Shown piece after piece: positions 53,767 through 62,428 of a DNA stretch of 64,000 bases. Source of the stretch: JADKAV01 sp963769435 (GTDB taxonomy: Bacteria; Actinomycetota; Actinomycetes; S36-B12; UBA10799); the NCBI GenBank assembly GCA_963769435.1, contig CAVYLN010000002.1, positions 930,001 to 994,000 on the forward strand, written 5' to 3'. The position numbers and the translations under genes were made by a program. Within the stretch, counting starts at the first letter, position 1. Each line of letters opens with the position of its first letter. The notes under the pieces are model-generated. The model did not search any database. It saw only the letters and a list, made by a program, of their open reading frames with translations, and was not told the origin of the DNA.

Positions 53767-55793
53767 CCGTCCGACCCGTATGCCGCGATGCGCGAGATCG
53801 GGACCCCGACCGTGCGACCCGTGGACAGGCTCCAACCGGTGAGCCGACCTGAACGCAGTTCGATCGGTTCCACGTACTCGGTGCGGACCTGGGACCCGTC
53901 GGAGTAGCGCAACCAGAGCCGCTGGTCGTCGGCGATCGCACGTCGGCACACGTCGACCATTGTTGCGGGGTCCGCGTCCTGCAACGGCGGCGGGGACGCC
54001 TCGGTCCGGGCATCGTCACCGACGAGATGAGCCACAAGTCGCGTGACGGCCTGTGGATCAGGTGACGCCGCCGGCCTTGGGTGATCCAGCGGATGCGCCC
54101 TCTCCTGGGGCTGGGAGGACGTGGTGGCGATGCCCGCGGCCGCCAGCCGCCGATGCACCACATCGGGCGGCAGGTCGGTGGTGAAGACCTGCGGGGTGAG
54201 CTCCTCGAAGCCCATCTCCCGCACGGCCTGGGTGTCCTGTTCGCCAGGCTCGATGATCGTCGCCGGGAACACGCGGGCCGACCCGCCACGTGCGGCGTCG
54301 CGCACGGCATACTCCACGGACTGCGGGACGGGCGTCCGGGATGCGCCGGCCAGTTCCGCGAGCAGGCCATCCGGGTCACGCCCGGACACCGCCGAGCGGA
54401 GACGGGCGGGGTCGAGGCGGTGCACCGTGACCGGGCCCCACGACTCGACATGGCTGATCCCGTCGATGAGGTGCCAGGTCGCGTTGTCCACGGACACCGG
54501 CGCGACGATCGTGTGGTCCGGCTGGACGACGAGACTGCCATGTTCGGCGGACTCCGGCAGCGCAAGAGCCGCCGCGGTCACATCCGGCAACGCCACCAGC
54601 GCATCAGTGGTCCCCGCACCTTCGACCAGGCCGAGCGTCACCGCCTCCCAGTAGACGTCGGCAGCCTGCTCTATCGCCCGGTGCATCCGGGGACGATGCC
54701 ACGCCACGGTCTGTGTGAGGCCGTCTGCGTCGATGGCCGCGTGGGCGGGCCACACCTGCAGGATGTGGGAACGGTGATGTGCGGTCCGGGGTTGCCCCGT
54801 GGACGTCACCACCCCCAATTCGTCGGGCCGGCACGCCCGAAGCGGCCGATCGCCTTCCAGCCATGCCCGGATCAGCACAGACCACATCTCCCGCGGCGGA
54901 CTGGTCAACCAGTGGTCGGCCGCAGACGTGGGGGCGAGATGGTCGTCCACCGACCCGATGAGTCCGGCCCCCGCAGCCAGCTCCAGCCATGCCATGAGGT
55001 CTTCCACCGGGACCGACATGCGTTCGGCCCGGTCGGCCAATGTGCGCCGGGAGACTCCGCGGACACCGTGCCAAGCCATTGCCTCGCGCGCAAGGGAGGT
55101 CACCGTGTAGCGCACCCCCGCAAGCGGGCCCCAGAGCGAATGTCCGGGCGATCTCTGACTGGCCGGATGCTCCGGCGGTCCCTCCACCGGGGGCAGATAC
55201 ATACCGCCGCGCAGCTGGAGTGCGGTGTCACGCGGTAGTACGAAACCCCCGCCTCTGGTCGCCGCGAGGGGGAACGACTGATCGTGCAGGGGGTTGCTCC
55301 ACACGAGCCGGTCAAGGAGTTCCCGATCCATGTCCGCACTGAGCGCTTCGACCTCCGCAGTCGCCACCGCGGCGGGCCCGGATGCGGCCAGGCCGCAGGG
55401 GAACGGGCCGTATGCCTGTTGTGCGGCACGCGTGATCCGGTAGTGTCCCGGCGCCCCCCACAGCAGCGCCCTGGACCACAGGTCGTCCACCGAGGCCTGC
55501 ACGGCCTCCGGCTCCTCGGGTAAGCCCTGCGCCACTGTCGCGGCATCGGCCTCGTGCAGGCACGCATAGACCTCGAGCACACGAAGTTCCGTGGTGTTCA
55601 GCGATTGCATCGCCTCCAGGACACTCGCGTCGTCCGCGGCCCGCCGGGCGAGTTGGCTCATGTCGGCCGGCCACGGGTGCAACAGATCGGGCCGCAGCCA
55701 CAGCAGACGACTGATCTGCCCCGGCGACCGCGTGCGTAGATCATCGGCGAGCGACCGTGGGGTCCGGGTCAGCGAGGAGGTAGCCATCCGCAC
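53763..55793 (-). CDS. XPB-associated protein with XPB/Ssl2 N-terminal-like domain
   Basis: A 676-residue protein with no helicase motifs. An N-terminal winged-helix-like region (LADDLRTRSPGQISRLLWLR, LNTTELRVLEVYACLHEADA) is followed by a long middle part and a domain like the XPB/Ssl2 N terminus (EHGSLVVQPDHTIVAPVSVD, WHLIDGISHVESWGPVTVHR). A WYL-like beta domain closes it (DDQRLWLRYSDGSQVRTEYV). In actinobacteria such proteins sit next to XPB. It shares the SLVVQPDHT segment with its neighbour, so both may bind a common partner. In-frame ATG 55787 is an alternative start. Confidence 0.85.
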   Translation of the reverse strand: MRMATSSLTRTPRSLADDLRTRSPGQISRLLWLRPDLLHPWPADMSQLARRAADDASVLEAMQSLNTTELRVLEVYACLHEADAATVAQGLPEEPEAVQASVDDLWSRALLWGAPGHYRITRAAQQAYGPFPCGLAASGPAAVATAEVEALSADMDRELLDRLVWSNPLHDQSFPLAATRGGGFVLPRDTALQLRGGMYLPPVEGPPEHPASQRSPGHSLWGPLAGVRYTVTSLAREAMAWHGVRGVSRRTLADRAERMSVPVEDLMAWLELAAGAGLIGSVDDHLAPTSAADHWLTSPPREMWSVLIRAWLEGDRPLRACRPDELGVVTSTGQPRTAHHRSHILQVWPAHAAIDADGLTQTVAWHRPRMHRAIEQAADVYWEAVTLGLVEGAGTTDALVALPDVTAAALALPESAEHGSLVVQPDHTIVAPVSVDNATWHLIDGISHVESWGPVTVHRLDPARLRSAVSGRDPDGLLAELAGASRTPVPQSVEYAVRDAARGGSARVFPATIIEPGEQDTQAVREMGFEELTPQVFTTDLPPDVVHRRLAAAGIATTSSQPQERAHPLDHPRPAASPDPQAVTRLVAHLVGDDARTEASPPPLQDADPATMVDVCRRAIADDQRLWLRYSDGSQVRTEYVEPIELRSGRLTGWSLSTGRTVGVPISRIAAYGSDG

Positions 55794-55805
55794 TACGTTA
55801 CGTAC

Positions 55806-56657
55806 ATGCCGGGCGATAGTGCGAACGCGGACCCCGTTCAGAGCCTTATGCGCACTCTGGGGACCTATCCCGGCCTGCTCGTCGCCTTCTCCGCGGGCGT
55901 GGATTCAGCGCTGCTGCTGGCGGCCGCGATGCGTGCGCTGCCGCCGGACCACGTCCTCGCGGTGACCGCCGTCAGCAACTCCTTGCCCGCCGCCGAACTG
56001 GCCTACGCCAGACAGTTCACCTCCCGGTTGGGTGTGCGCCACATCGAGGCCCCCACCGACGAGTTGTCACGGGAGGGCTACCGGCAGAACGGTACCGATC
56101 GCTGCTACTTCTGCAAGGCCGAGTTGCTGGAGGTGGTCTCCTCACACCTGGCGGAGTTGCCTCCCGGCTCCCGGGTGGCGACCGGGACCAACGCCGACGA
56201 CGTCGTCGAAGGGTTCCGGCCGGGGATCCGTGCGGCCGCACAACGCGGAGCCGTGACACCACTCGCGGACGCGGGATTCTCCAAAGAGCTCGTTCGGGCG
56301 ACGGCGCGGGAGTGGAATCTGGCGGTGTGGGACAAACCGCAGTCCGCCTGTCTATCGAGCCGCATCGCCTACGGAATCCCGATCTCTGTCTCCCGTCTCG
56401 CACGGGTCGAGGCCGCTGAGATCGCAGTACGCTCCTCGATGGCCGCGCACGGTGTCGAGCCGGTCAATGTGCGTGTGCGCGATCTGGGCGATGGCGCCCG
56501 GATCGAGGTGGATCGCGCGGTCCTGGACCTGCCCGGGGATTGGCAGCAGGCCGCCGCCGACGCCGTGCAGGCCGTCGGTTTCGCCCACGCGCAGGTCGAT
56601 CCTCGCGGCTTCAGGTCCGGGTCGATGAACGAGGGGCGCTCGCAGCCGCATCGATGA
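55806..56657 (+). CDS. larE: LarE-like ATP-dependent sacrificial sulfur transferase
   Basis: A 283-residue PP-loop enzyme of the LarE family, which builds the nickel-pincer cofactor of lactate racemase by giving up its own cysteine sulfur. The PP-loop is FSAGVDS (residues 28-34), with Ala in place of the more common Gly. The sacrificial cysteine is probably Cys182 in SACLSSRIAYG. Cys100 and Cys103 lie in DRCYFCK. LarB, LarC and LarA are not nearby. Divergent from the XPB partner gene; its 3' end overlaps the convergent small membrane gene by 47 nt. Confidence 0.9.
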   Translation: MPGDSANADPVQSLMRTLGTYPGLLVAFSAGVDSALLLAAAMRALPPDHVLAVTAVSNSLPAAELAYARQFTSRLGVRHIEAPTDELSREGYRQNGTDRCYFCKAELLEVVSSHLAELPPGSRVATGTNADDVVEGFRPGIRAAAQRGAVTPLADAGFSKELVRATAREWNLAVWDKPQSACLSSRIAYGIPISVSRLARVEAAEIAVRSSMAAHGVEPVNVRVRDLGDGARIEVDRAVLDLPGDWQQAAADAVQAVGFAHAQVDPRGFRSGSMNEGRSQPHR

Positions 56658-56925
56658 CGCGCCGCCGACGGCGCGACTGCATCCAGAGCCACCCGAGCAG
56701 CACCGCGAATCCCACGCCGCTGAGCATGGCCAGGAACCAGAGGACCGGGAGCACTGGCGCTGCGTCGAACACCAGCTTCGAAAGCACGACCGCCGCGGCG
56801 AGCAGCCCCAGCCCGAAGAGAACCAGGCCCACGACGACCGAACGGGAGCGCATACCGCGAGCGTATCCGGTGGGCTGCGGAGCGCTGGAGCCTGCTTCCA
56901 CAGCCTGGGCGGTGTCGACAGACAC
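56611..56925 (-). CDS. Small membrane protein of unknown function
   Basis: A 104-residue protein with two hydrophobic helices (VVVGLVLFGLGLLAAAVVLS and VLPVLWFLAMLSGVGFAVLL) and an Arg-rich tail (MQSRRRRRVIDAA). Its 3' end overlaps larE antisense by 47 nt. It lies just upstream of nothing on its own strand except add's end (9 nt), so it could be a downstream member of the add operon. Family not recognised. Confidence 0.6.
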   Translation of the reverse strand: MSVDTAQAVEAGSSAPQPTGYARGMRSRSVVVGLVLFGLGLLAAAVVLSKLVFDAAPVLPVLWFLAMLSGVGFAVLLGWLWMQSRRRRRVIDAAASAPRSSTRT

Positions 56926-56933
56926 GTGCGGGG

Positions 56934-57974
56934 CTACACCGGCCAGCCCGGCTGGATGACGTTCACGATCAGATCCGCCTTGTCGTCCAGGGGTAGGAAC
57001 GCTCCGTCCACGGCTGCCATAGTCGCGGTGTAGAGGTCCTGGAGATCCCAGTCGGCCTCATCGGCCAGCAGCTGCATCTCCCGACTCATGCTGGTGCCGC
57101 TCATCAGGCGATTGTCCGTGTTGACCGTGACTGCGAAGCCGAGGTCGTTGAGCAGCGTGATCGGGTGCTCGGCGATGCTGTCGGCGATACCCGTCTGCAG
57201 ATTCGACGACGGGCAGACCTCCAGGGGGATCTGCCGGTCCCGCACGTAGCCGGCGACGTCACCGATCTCGGCTTCATCGCCGTCGACGCGGATGTCCTCG
57301 ACGATGCGGACTCCGTGCCCCAACCGCTCGGGCATGCACGTCGCGAGCGCGTCCGAGATGCTGCTCACCCCGACGGCCTCACCGGCATGGATCGTGTAGC
57401 GACACATGGCAGCGCGCAGCTTGGCGAACGGATCGATGAAACGCGACGCCGGGAACCCGTCCTCCGGCCCGGCGATGTCCATGCCGACCACCCCGTCGTC
57501 GCGGAAGCCGATCACGAGGTCCGCGACCTCGTCACCGCGGTCGGACTGGCGCATCGCGCACAGCAAGGCGTTCACCTCGATGTCGCGTTCGGTGTCGAAC
57601 CCGTCGAGGACCGCCTCGACGGCCTGCGCCATGGTCAGACCTCCGCTCGTCAGCAACTCCGGCGCGAAGCGCACCTCCGCGTAGACAACGCCGTCATCGG
57701 CGAGATCCTCCGCGCACTCGGCCGCCACCCGGCGCAGCGCCTCCTCGGTCTGCATCACGGCAAGGGTGTGCTCGAAGGTCTCGAGGTAGCGAACCAGCGA
57801 TCCGCTGTCGGCCGCCTCGACGAACCACTGACCCAGCTCTTCGGCATCGAGGGTGGGGAGGCGGTCGTACCCGCACTCGGCGGCCAGATCGATGACCGTC
57901 TGTGGGCGCAGGCCACCGTCGAGGTGGTCGTGCAACAGGACCTTGGGCAGAGCACGGATCTCATCGAGGTGCAT
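56934..57974 (-). CDS. add: Adenosine deaminase
   Basis: A 346-residue zinc enzyme converting adenosine to inosine. Metal ligands His15 and His17 in LLHDHLDGGLRP; RFAPELLTSGGLT; the catalytic Glu and His in TIHAGEAVG; GHGVRIVEDI; and SNTDDP-equivalent TVNTDNRLMSGTSMSREM. It is the last enzyme gene of the nucleoside operon, 12 nt after cdd. Complete. Confidence 0.95.
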   Translation of the reverse strand: MHLDEIRALPKVLLHDHLDGGLRPQTVIDLAAECGYDRLPTLDAEELGQWFVEAADSGSLVRYLETFEHTLAVMQTEEALRRVAAECAEDLADDGVVYAEVRFAPELLTSGGLTMAQAVEAVLDGFDTERDIEVNALLCAMRQSDRGDEVADLVIGFRDDGVVGMDIAGPEDGFPASRFIDPFAKLRAAMCRYTIHAGEAVGVSSISDALATCMPERLGHGVRIVEDIRVDGDEAEIGDVAGYVRDRQIPLEVCPSSNLQTGIADSIAEHPITLLNDLGFAVTVNTDNRLMSGTSMSREMQLLADEADWDLQDLYTATMAAVDGAFLPLDDKADLIVNVIQPGWPV

Positions 57975-57986
57975 GACCTGATCCTG

Positions 57987-58380
57987 TCAGACGTCGCGCC
58001 CGAGGTCAGCAGGCCCGAACGCATTGGGCAGCAAGCTCTGCCAGCGTCTTGATGCCGTCCGGGTGTTCGATCCTCAGTTCCGGGCCACCGAACTCGTACA
58101 GCAACTGACGGCACCTGCCGCACGGCATCAGCAGGTTGCCGGCGCCGTCCACACAGGAGAAGGCGACCAACCTGCCCCCTCCGGTCATCCGAAGGGCACC
58201 GACCAGGGTGCACTCCGCGCACAGCGTGAGGCCATACGACGCGTTCTCCACGTTGCAGCCCGCGATGATCCGGCCGTCGTCCACCTCCGCGGCCGCACCC
58301 ACCGGGAACGATGAGTAGGGCACATAACTGCCGGCCAGTGCGTCCCGCGCTGCGGTGCGCAGTGCGACCCAGTCCGTCAT
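57987..58380 (-). CDS. cdd: Cytidine deaminase, one frameshift near the end
   Basis: A homotetrameric-type zinc deaminase of 130 residues after repair. The CAE motif (Cys54-Ala-Glu56) and PCGRC (86-90) are the zinc and catalytic residues; VGAAAEVDDGRIIAGCNVEN is the N-terminal half. One extra base at 58033-58034 breaks the frame after KTLAEL; without it the end reads LPNAFGPADLGRDV, the family C terminus, with a stop at 57987-57989. The ATG overlaps the permease stop (ATGA). Confidence 0.94.
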
Positions 58381-59657
58381 GACTTCTTGTACGGGATGCC
58401 GTCGGCGGCCGGTGCCCGCACCTTCCCGACCAGCCCGGCCACGGCCAGCAGCGTGGCCAGGTAGGGGGTCATGAGCATGAACTCGCTGGGGATAGGCGTC
58501 CCGATGATGCTCAGGACGCTCTGAAGGTTGTCGGCGAAGCCGAAGAACAGCGCCGCGGCCAGCGCCCCCAACGGCTTCCATCGACCGAAGATCAACGCCG
58601 CCAGTGCGATGAAGCCCTTGCCCGCGGTCATCTCCTTGCCGAACGCGCCGACGGCTGCGACCGTGAAGAACGCCCCACCGAGTCCGGCGACGAGCCCGCC
58701 GAGCAGGACGTTGCGGAAACGCACCGAGTTGACCTTGATCCCGACGGTGTCCGCCGCGGTGGGGTGCTCCCCCACCGCCCGCACCCGCAGACCCCACTTC
58801 GTGCGGAACAGCGCAACGTTGATCACGATCACGATCACGTACATCAGGTACACGACGATGTTCTGATTGAACAGGATCGGGCCGAGAATGGGGATGTCAC
58901 TGAGGACCGGGATCGCCACCGGCGAGAAGGTCGGGGGCGAGTTCCAGGTCTCCTGGTTGGGTGCCAGCAGACGGCCGTAGAAGAACGACGTCAGACCGAC
59001 CGCCAGCACATTGAGCACCACACCGAGGATCACCTGATCGACGAAGTACTTGATCGCGAAGACCGCCAGCAGCAGCCCGATGAACAGGCCGCCCAGTGGT
59101 GCCGCGATGAGACCCAGATAGGCGTTCTGCGTCAGGCTGGCGACCACCGCGGCCACGAAGGCGCCGGTCAGCAACTGCCCCTCGATGGCGATGTTGATGA
59201 CACCCGCGCGTTCGCACAGAACGCCGGACATCGCTCCGAAGACCAGCGGTACCGCGAGCAACAACGAGCCCTGAAGCAGGCCCACGAGGTTGATGGTGTT
59301 GCCGGACACGGCCCATGACAGGAAGCCCAGGACGAAGAAGGTGCCGAACGCGGCGCTGAACGGCCACAACGCGCGTTCCTTGCGAGCGCCCCACAGCGCC
59401 CCGAGCGCGGAGAGCAGGGCGAGCACGCTGAACACGATCGCGGCGAGTTTCGCCGGCAGAGTCACGTCGGGCAGTGCCAAGGCCTCATCGCCGAGCGTCA
59501 ACTGGAATGTCACGTCCTCACCGCTGGGCGTGAAGAACCCGAAGACCACGATCGCGAAGACGCCAAGGCCTATGAGGACCTTCACCAGACGAGGGGTCGG
59601 GGGAACTATGTGCACCTCGGGCAGGACCTCGGGTTCGGGCACGACTGCTGTGCTCAT
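58377..59657 (-). CDS. nupQ: ABC transporter permease, nucleoside uptake (NupQ/BmpA system)
   Basis: A 426-residue permease of the branched-chain/BMP (LivH/M-like) family with about ten membrane helices. Family segments include FGAMSGVLCERAGVINIAIE, GQLLTGAFVA, and RAVGEHPTAADTVGIKVNSV. It pairs with the preceding permease. The start at 59657 overlaps that gene (ATGA). In the operon it is followed by cdd and add, which fits nucleoside uptake. Confidence 0.9.
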   Translation of the reverse strand: MSTAVVPEPEVLPEVHIVPPTPRLVKVLIGLGVFAIVVFGFFTPSGEDVTFQLTLGDEALALPDVTLPAKLAAIVFSVLALLSALGALWGARKERALWPFSAAFGTFFVLGFLSWAVSGNTINLVGLLQGSLLLAVPLVFGAMSGVLCERAGVINIAIEGQLLTGAFVAAVVASLTQNAYLGLIAAPLGGLFIGLLLAVFAIKYFVDQVILGVVLNVLAVGLTSFFYGRLLAPNQETWNSPPTFSPVAIPVLSDIPILGPILFNQNIVVYLMYVIVIVINVALFRTKWGLRVRAVGEHPTAADTVGIKVNSVRFRNVLLGGLVAGLGGAFFTVAAVGAFGKEMTAGKGFIALAALIFGRWKPLGALAAALFFGFADNLQSVLSIIGTPIPSEFMLMTPYLATLLAVAGLVGKVRAPAADGIPYKKS

Positions 59658-60865
59658 GCGTTCCATCCCTTCGCCGTCTGCATGAACCCGGCACTGCCGG
59701 ACTCAGGCAGTCGGAACACCGATCTGACCAGCGGTGGTGCCGCGATGAACAGGACGATCAGGGCCTGGATGACCAGGACGATGTCGATCGGCGTGCCTGT
59801 CGCGGTCTGCATGTTCAGGCCCCCGGCGCGCAGTCCGCCGAACAGGATCCCGGCGGCGGCCACACCCCACGGGTTCGCCCGGCCGAGCAACGCCACGGTG
59901 ATGGCGTCGAAGCCGATGCCGGCTGAGATCCCGCCGGTCAGCGACTTCTCGGTCCCCAGCACTTGGGCGCTGCCGGCCAATCCGGCAAGCCCCCCTGCGA
60001 TCAGCATCACCAGCAGATAGACGCGGCCGACGTTCATGCCGGCCGTGCGAGCGGCCCGCGGGTTCGCCCCGACCGCACGGAACTGGAAACCCAGTGTCGA
60101 CCGGTCCAACAGCCACGCCACACCCGCAGCACAGGCGAGCGCGACGAGGATGCCCGCGTGCAGGCGCCACTGGTCCACGATCGTCGGGTACTCCGCACCG
60201 GAGTTGACCGGAGGGCTGATCGGGTCCTGCCGACCTTCCCGCAGGAATGACGGACGGGTCAGCAGATAGGCCACGAGGTAGATGGCGATCCAGTTCAGCA
60301 TGATGGTCGTGATGACCTCGTGCGCGCCGGTCTTGGCCTTGAGGAAGCCGGCGATGCCACCCCAGATGGCACCGCCGATGAAGCCGCCGAGCACGGCGAG
60401 CGGCAGGTGGATGAACCACGGAAGGTCGAAGTTGAAGCCGATGTAAGCGGCGAAGATCGCGCCCAGGATGATCTGGCCCTCAGCACCGATGTTGAACAGG
60501 CCGGCCCGGAAGGCCAGGGCGACCGCCAGACCGCCGAGGATCAGCGGAGTGGCCATCGTGATGGTTTCGCTGAGCGGCTCCAAGGCCCCGACCAGCCCCT
60601 CCGAGGACAGGCGGGCCGGGTCGAACAGCATGCCGGTCAGCAGTGCCTTGTAGGCCTCGGCGACTGCGGTCCAGGCCGCGGACAGCGTGTCCAGCGGGCG
60701 GGCGAAGAAGTACCTACTCGCCTCTTGCACCGCCGGATCCGAGAAGGCGATGAAGAAGGCGCCGATGACCAGGGCCATGACGATGGAGAGGAACGTGATG
60801 CCGGCCGTGCCGGACATGGCCGTGCGCAGTCGGCTCGGCTGTTTGGCAGGTGCGGTCTCAGTCAT
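59654..60865 (-). CDS. nupP: ABC transporter permease, nucleoside uptake (NupP/BmpA system)
   Basis: A 403-residue permease with about ten helices. It has VALAFRAGLFNIGAEGQIIL, GAHEVITTIMLNWIAIYLVA and FRAVGANPRAARTAGMNVGR, typical of the first permease of BMP-family nucleoside importers. It overlaps the ATPase gene by 8 nt. Confidence 0.9.
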   Translation of the reverse strand: MTETAPAKQPSRLRTAMSGTAGITFLSIVMALVIGAFFIAFSDPAVQEASRYFFARPLDTLSAAWTAVAEAYKALLTGMLFDPARLSSEGLVGALEPLSETITMATPLILGGLAVALAFRAGLFNIGAEGQIILGAIFAAYIGFNFDLPWFIHLPLAVLGGFIGGAIWGGIAGFLKAKTGAHEVITTIMLNWIAIYLVAYLLTRPSFLREGRQDPISPPVNSGAEYPTIVDQWRLHAGILVALACAAGVAWLLDRSTLGFQFRAVGANPRAARTAGMNVGRVYLLVMLIAGGLAGLAGSAQVLGTEKSLTGGISAGIGFDAITVALLGRANPWGVAAAGILFGGLRAGGLNMQTATGTPIDIVLVIQALIVLFIAAPPLVRSVFRLPESGSAGFMQTAKGWNA

Positions 60866-62360
60866 GCGTCACTCCCGCCATGAGAAGGCCCATATCGTCG
60901 CGTGAGGTCTCGGGGCCCACCATGCCGATGATCGCGCCGCGGTACATCACGGCGATCCGGTCGCTCAGCGCGTAGATCTCATCGAGTTCGCTACTGATGA
61001 TCAGGACGGCCGCGCCACTCTCCCGCTCGGCCACGATGCGCTTGTGCATGAACTCGATCGACCCCACGTCCACACCTCGTGTGGGCTGCGATGCGACCAG
61101 CACCCGCAGTTCCCGGGACATCTCCCTGGCCATGACCACCTTCTGCTTGTTCCCGCCGGACAGGGAGGACACAGGGGCATTCGCAGCCTGGGTCCGCACG
61201 TCGAACTCGTCGATCAGTTCGACCGCCTTGTCCTCGATCACGTTGCTGCGCAGAACGCCCCCCGAGGAGTACGGGGGGTTGCTGACCTGGTCGAGCACAA
61301 GGTTCTCAGTGACGGTGAAGGAGCCGATGAGTCCGTCCGCCTCCCGGTCCTCGGGCACGTAGCCGAGGCCGCTGTCGAGAATCTCCCTGGGCTTCAGCCC
61401 TTTGAGCTCGTGATCGTCCAGGGCGATGGAGCCCGTGACCTCCCCCTCGAACAGACCGGTCAGAACCTGGGCGAGCTCCGTCTGGCCGTTTCCTTGGACC
61501 CCGGCGATCCCCAGGATCTCCCCGGCCCGCACCTCGAAGTTGAGATCCCGCAGGATCGGCCGGCCCTCGAGATCCGCCGCGGAGAGCCCGCTGACGGTCA
61601 GCACCGGGTCCCCCGGGTTCGCCGGTGGCTTGTCGACCGTGAGACTGACCTCACGGCCGACCATCAGCCCGGCGAGTTCGGCCTGGGTGGCGTCCGCGGT
61701 GGCCTCCCCCACGACCCGGCCCCGCCTGATCACGACGATCCGGTCGGCGGCCTCGCGGACTTCCCGCAGTTTGTGGGTGATGAAGACGATGCTCGTGCCC
61801 TTGGCCTTCAGATCACGCATGATGCCGAGCAACTCGTCGGTCTCCTGCGGCGTGAGCACCGCGGTCGGTTCGTCGAGGATCAGCACGCCGGCGTCGCGCA
61901 CGAGCGCCTTGATGATCTCGACTCGCTGCTGCACCCCGACGGGCAACTCCTCGACCAGCGCATCGGGATCGACCCGCAGGTTGTACGCCTCCGACACCCG
62001 GATCACCTCGGAACGGGCGGTCTCGAGGTCGAGGAACATCCCCTTCGTGTGCTCGTGCCCGAGCATCACGTTCTCGGCCACCGTGAACGGCGGCACGAGC
62101 ATGAAGTGCTGGTGCACCATCCCGATGCCCGCAGCCATCGCGTCGCCGGGGCCCTCGAAGTCCTGGACCACGTCGTTGACGAGGATCTCGCCGGCCGTGG
62201 GCTGCAACAGGCCGTAGACGACGTTCATCAGAGTGGACTTGCCGGCGCCGTTCTCCCCGAGCAGGCCGACGATCTCCCCCGGATTGACCGTCAGCGAGAT
62301 GTCCTCGTTGGCGGCGAAGTTGCCGAACTTCTTGGTGATGTTCCGCAGCTCGAGTTTCAT
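60858..62360 (-). CDS. nupO: ABC transporter ATP-binding protein, two ABC domains (NupO-like)
   Basis: A 500-residue tandem ATPase. Domain 1 has Walker A GENGAGKS (35-42), a signature-region ELPVGVQQRVEIIKAL and Walker B VLILDEPTAVL. Domain 2 has a degenerate Walker A (GVQGNGQTEL) and the signature SLSGGNKQKVVMAREM, followed by VASQPTRGVDVGSIEF. This asymmetry is normal for sugar and nucleoside importers of this family. It energises the two downstream permeases. Confidence 0.93.
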   Translation of the reverse strand: MKLELRNITKKFGNFAANEDISLTVNPGEIVGLLGENGAGKSTLMNVVYGLLQPTAGEILVNDVVQDFEGPGDAMAAGIGMVHQHFMLVPPFTVAENVMLGHEHTKGMFLDLETARSEVIRVSEAYNLRVDPDALVEELPVGVQQRVEIIKALVRDAGVLILDEPTAVLTPQETDELLGIMRDLKAKGTSIVFITHKLREVREAADRIVVIRRGRVVGEATADATQAELAGLMVGREVSLTVDKPPANPGDPVLTVSGLSAADLEGRPILRDLNFEVRAGEILGIAGVQGNGQTELAQVLTGLFEGEVTGSIALDDHELKGLKPREILDSGLGYVPEDREADGLIGSFTVTENLVLDQVSNPPYSSGGVLRSNVIEDKAVELIDEFDVRTQAANAPVSSLSGGNKQKVVMAREMSRELRVLVASQPTRGVDVGSIEFMHKRIVAERESGAAVLIISSELDEIYALSDRIAVMYRGAIIGMVGPETSRDDMGLLMAGVTHD

Positions 62361-62386
62361 CCGTCAGCCCCTTCGGTCAATACAAA

Positions 62387-62422
62387 GGTGAGGGGTCCAA
62401 GCGATTGCCCGGACCCCTCACC
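62387..62422 (-). terminator. Intercistronic hairpin between bmpA and the ATPase gene
   Basis: A perfect 12-bp inverted repeat, GGTGAGGGGTCC (62387-62398) and GGACCCCTCACC (62411-62422), six bases past the bmpA stop. On the minus strand a TTTGT follows. It can act as a partial terminator or as a 3' stabiliser, giving more binding protein than membrane components. Confidence 0.75.
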
Positions 62423-62428
62423 GTGTTG

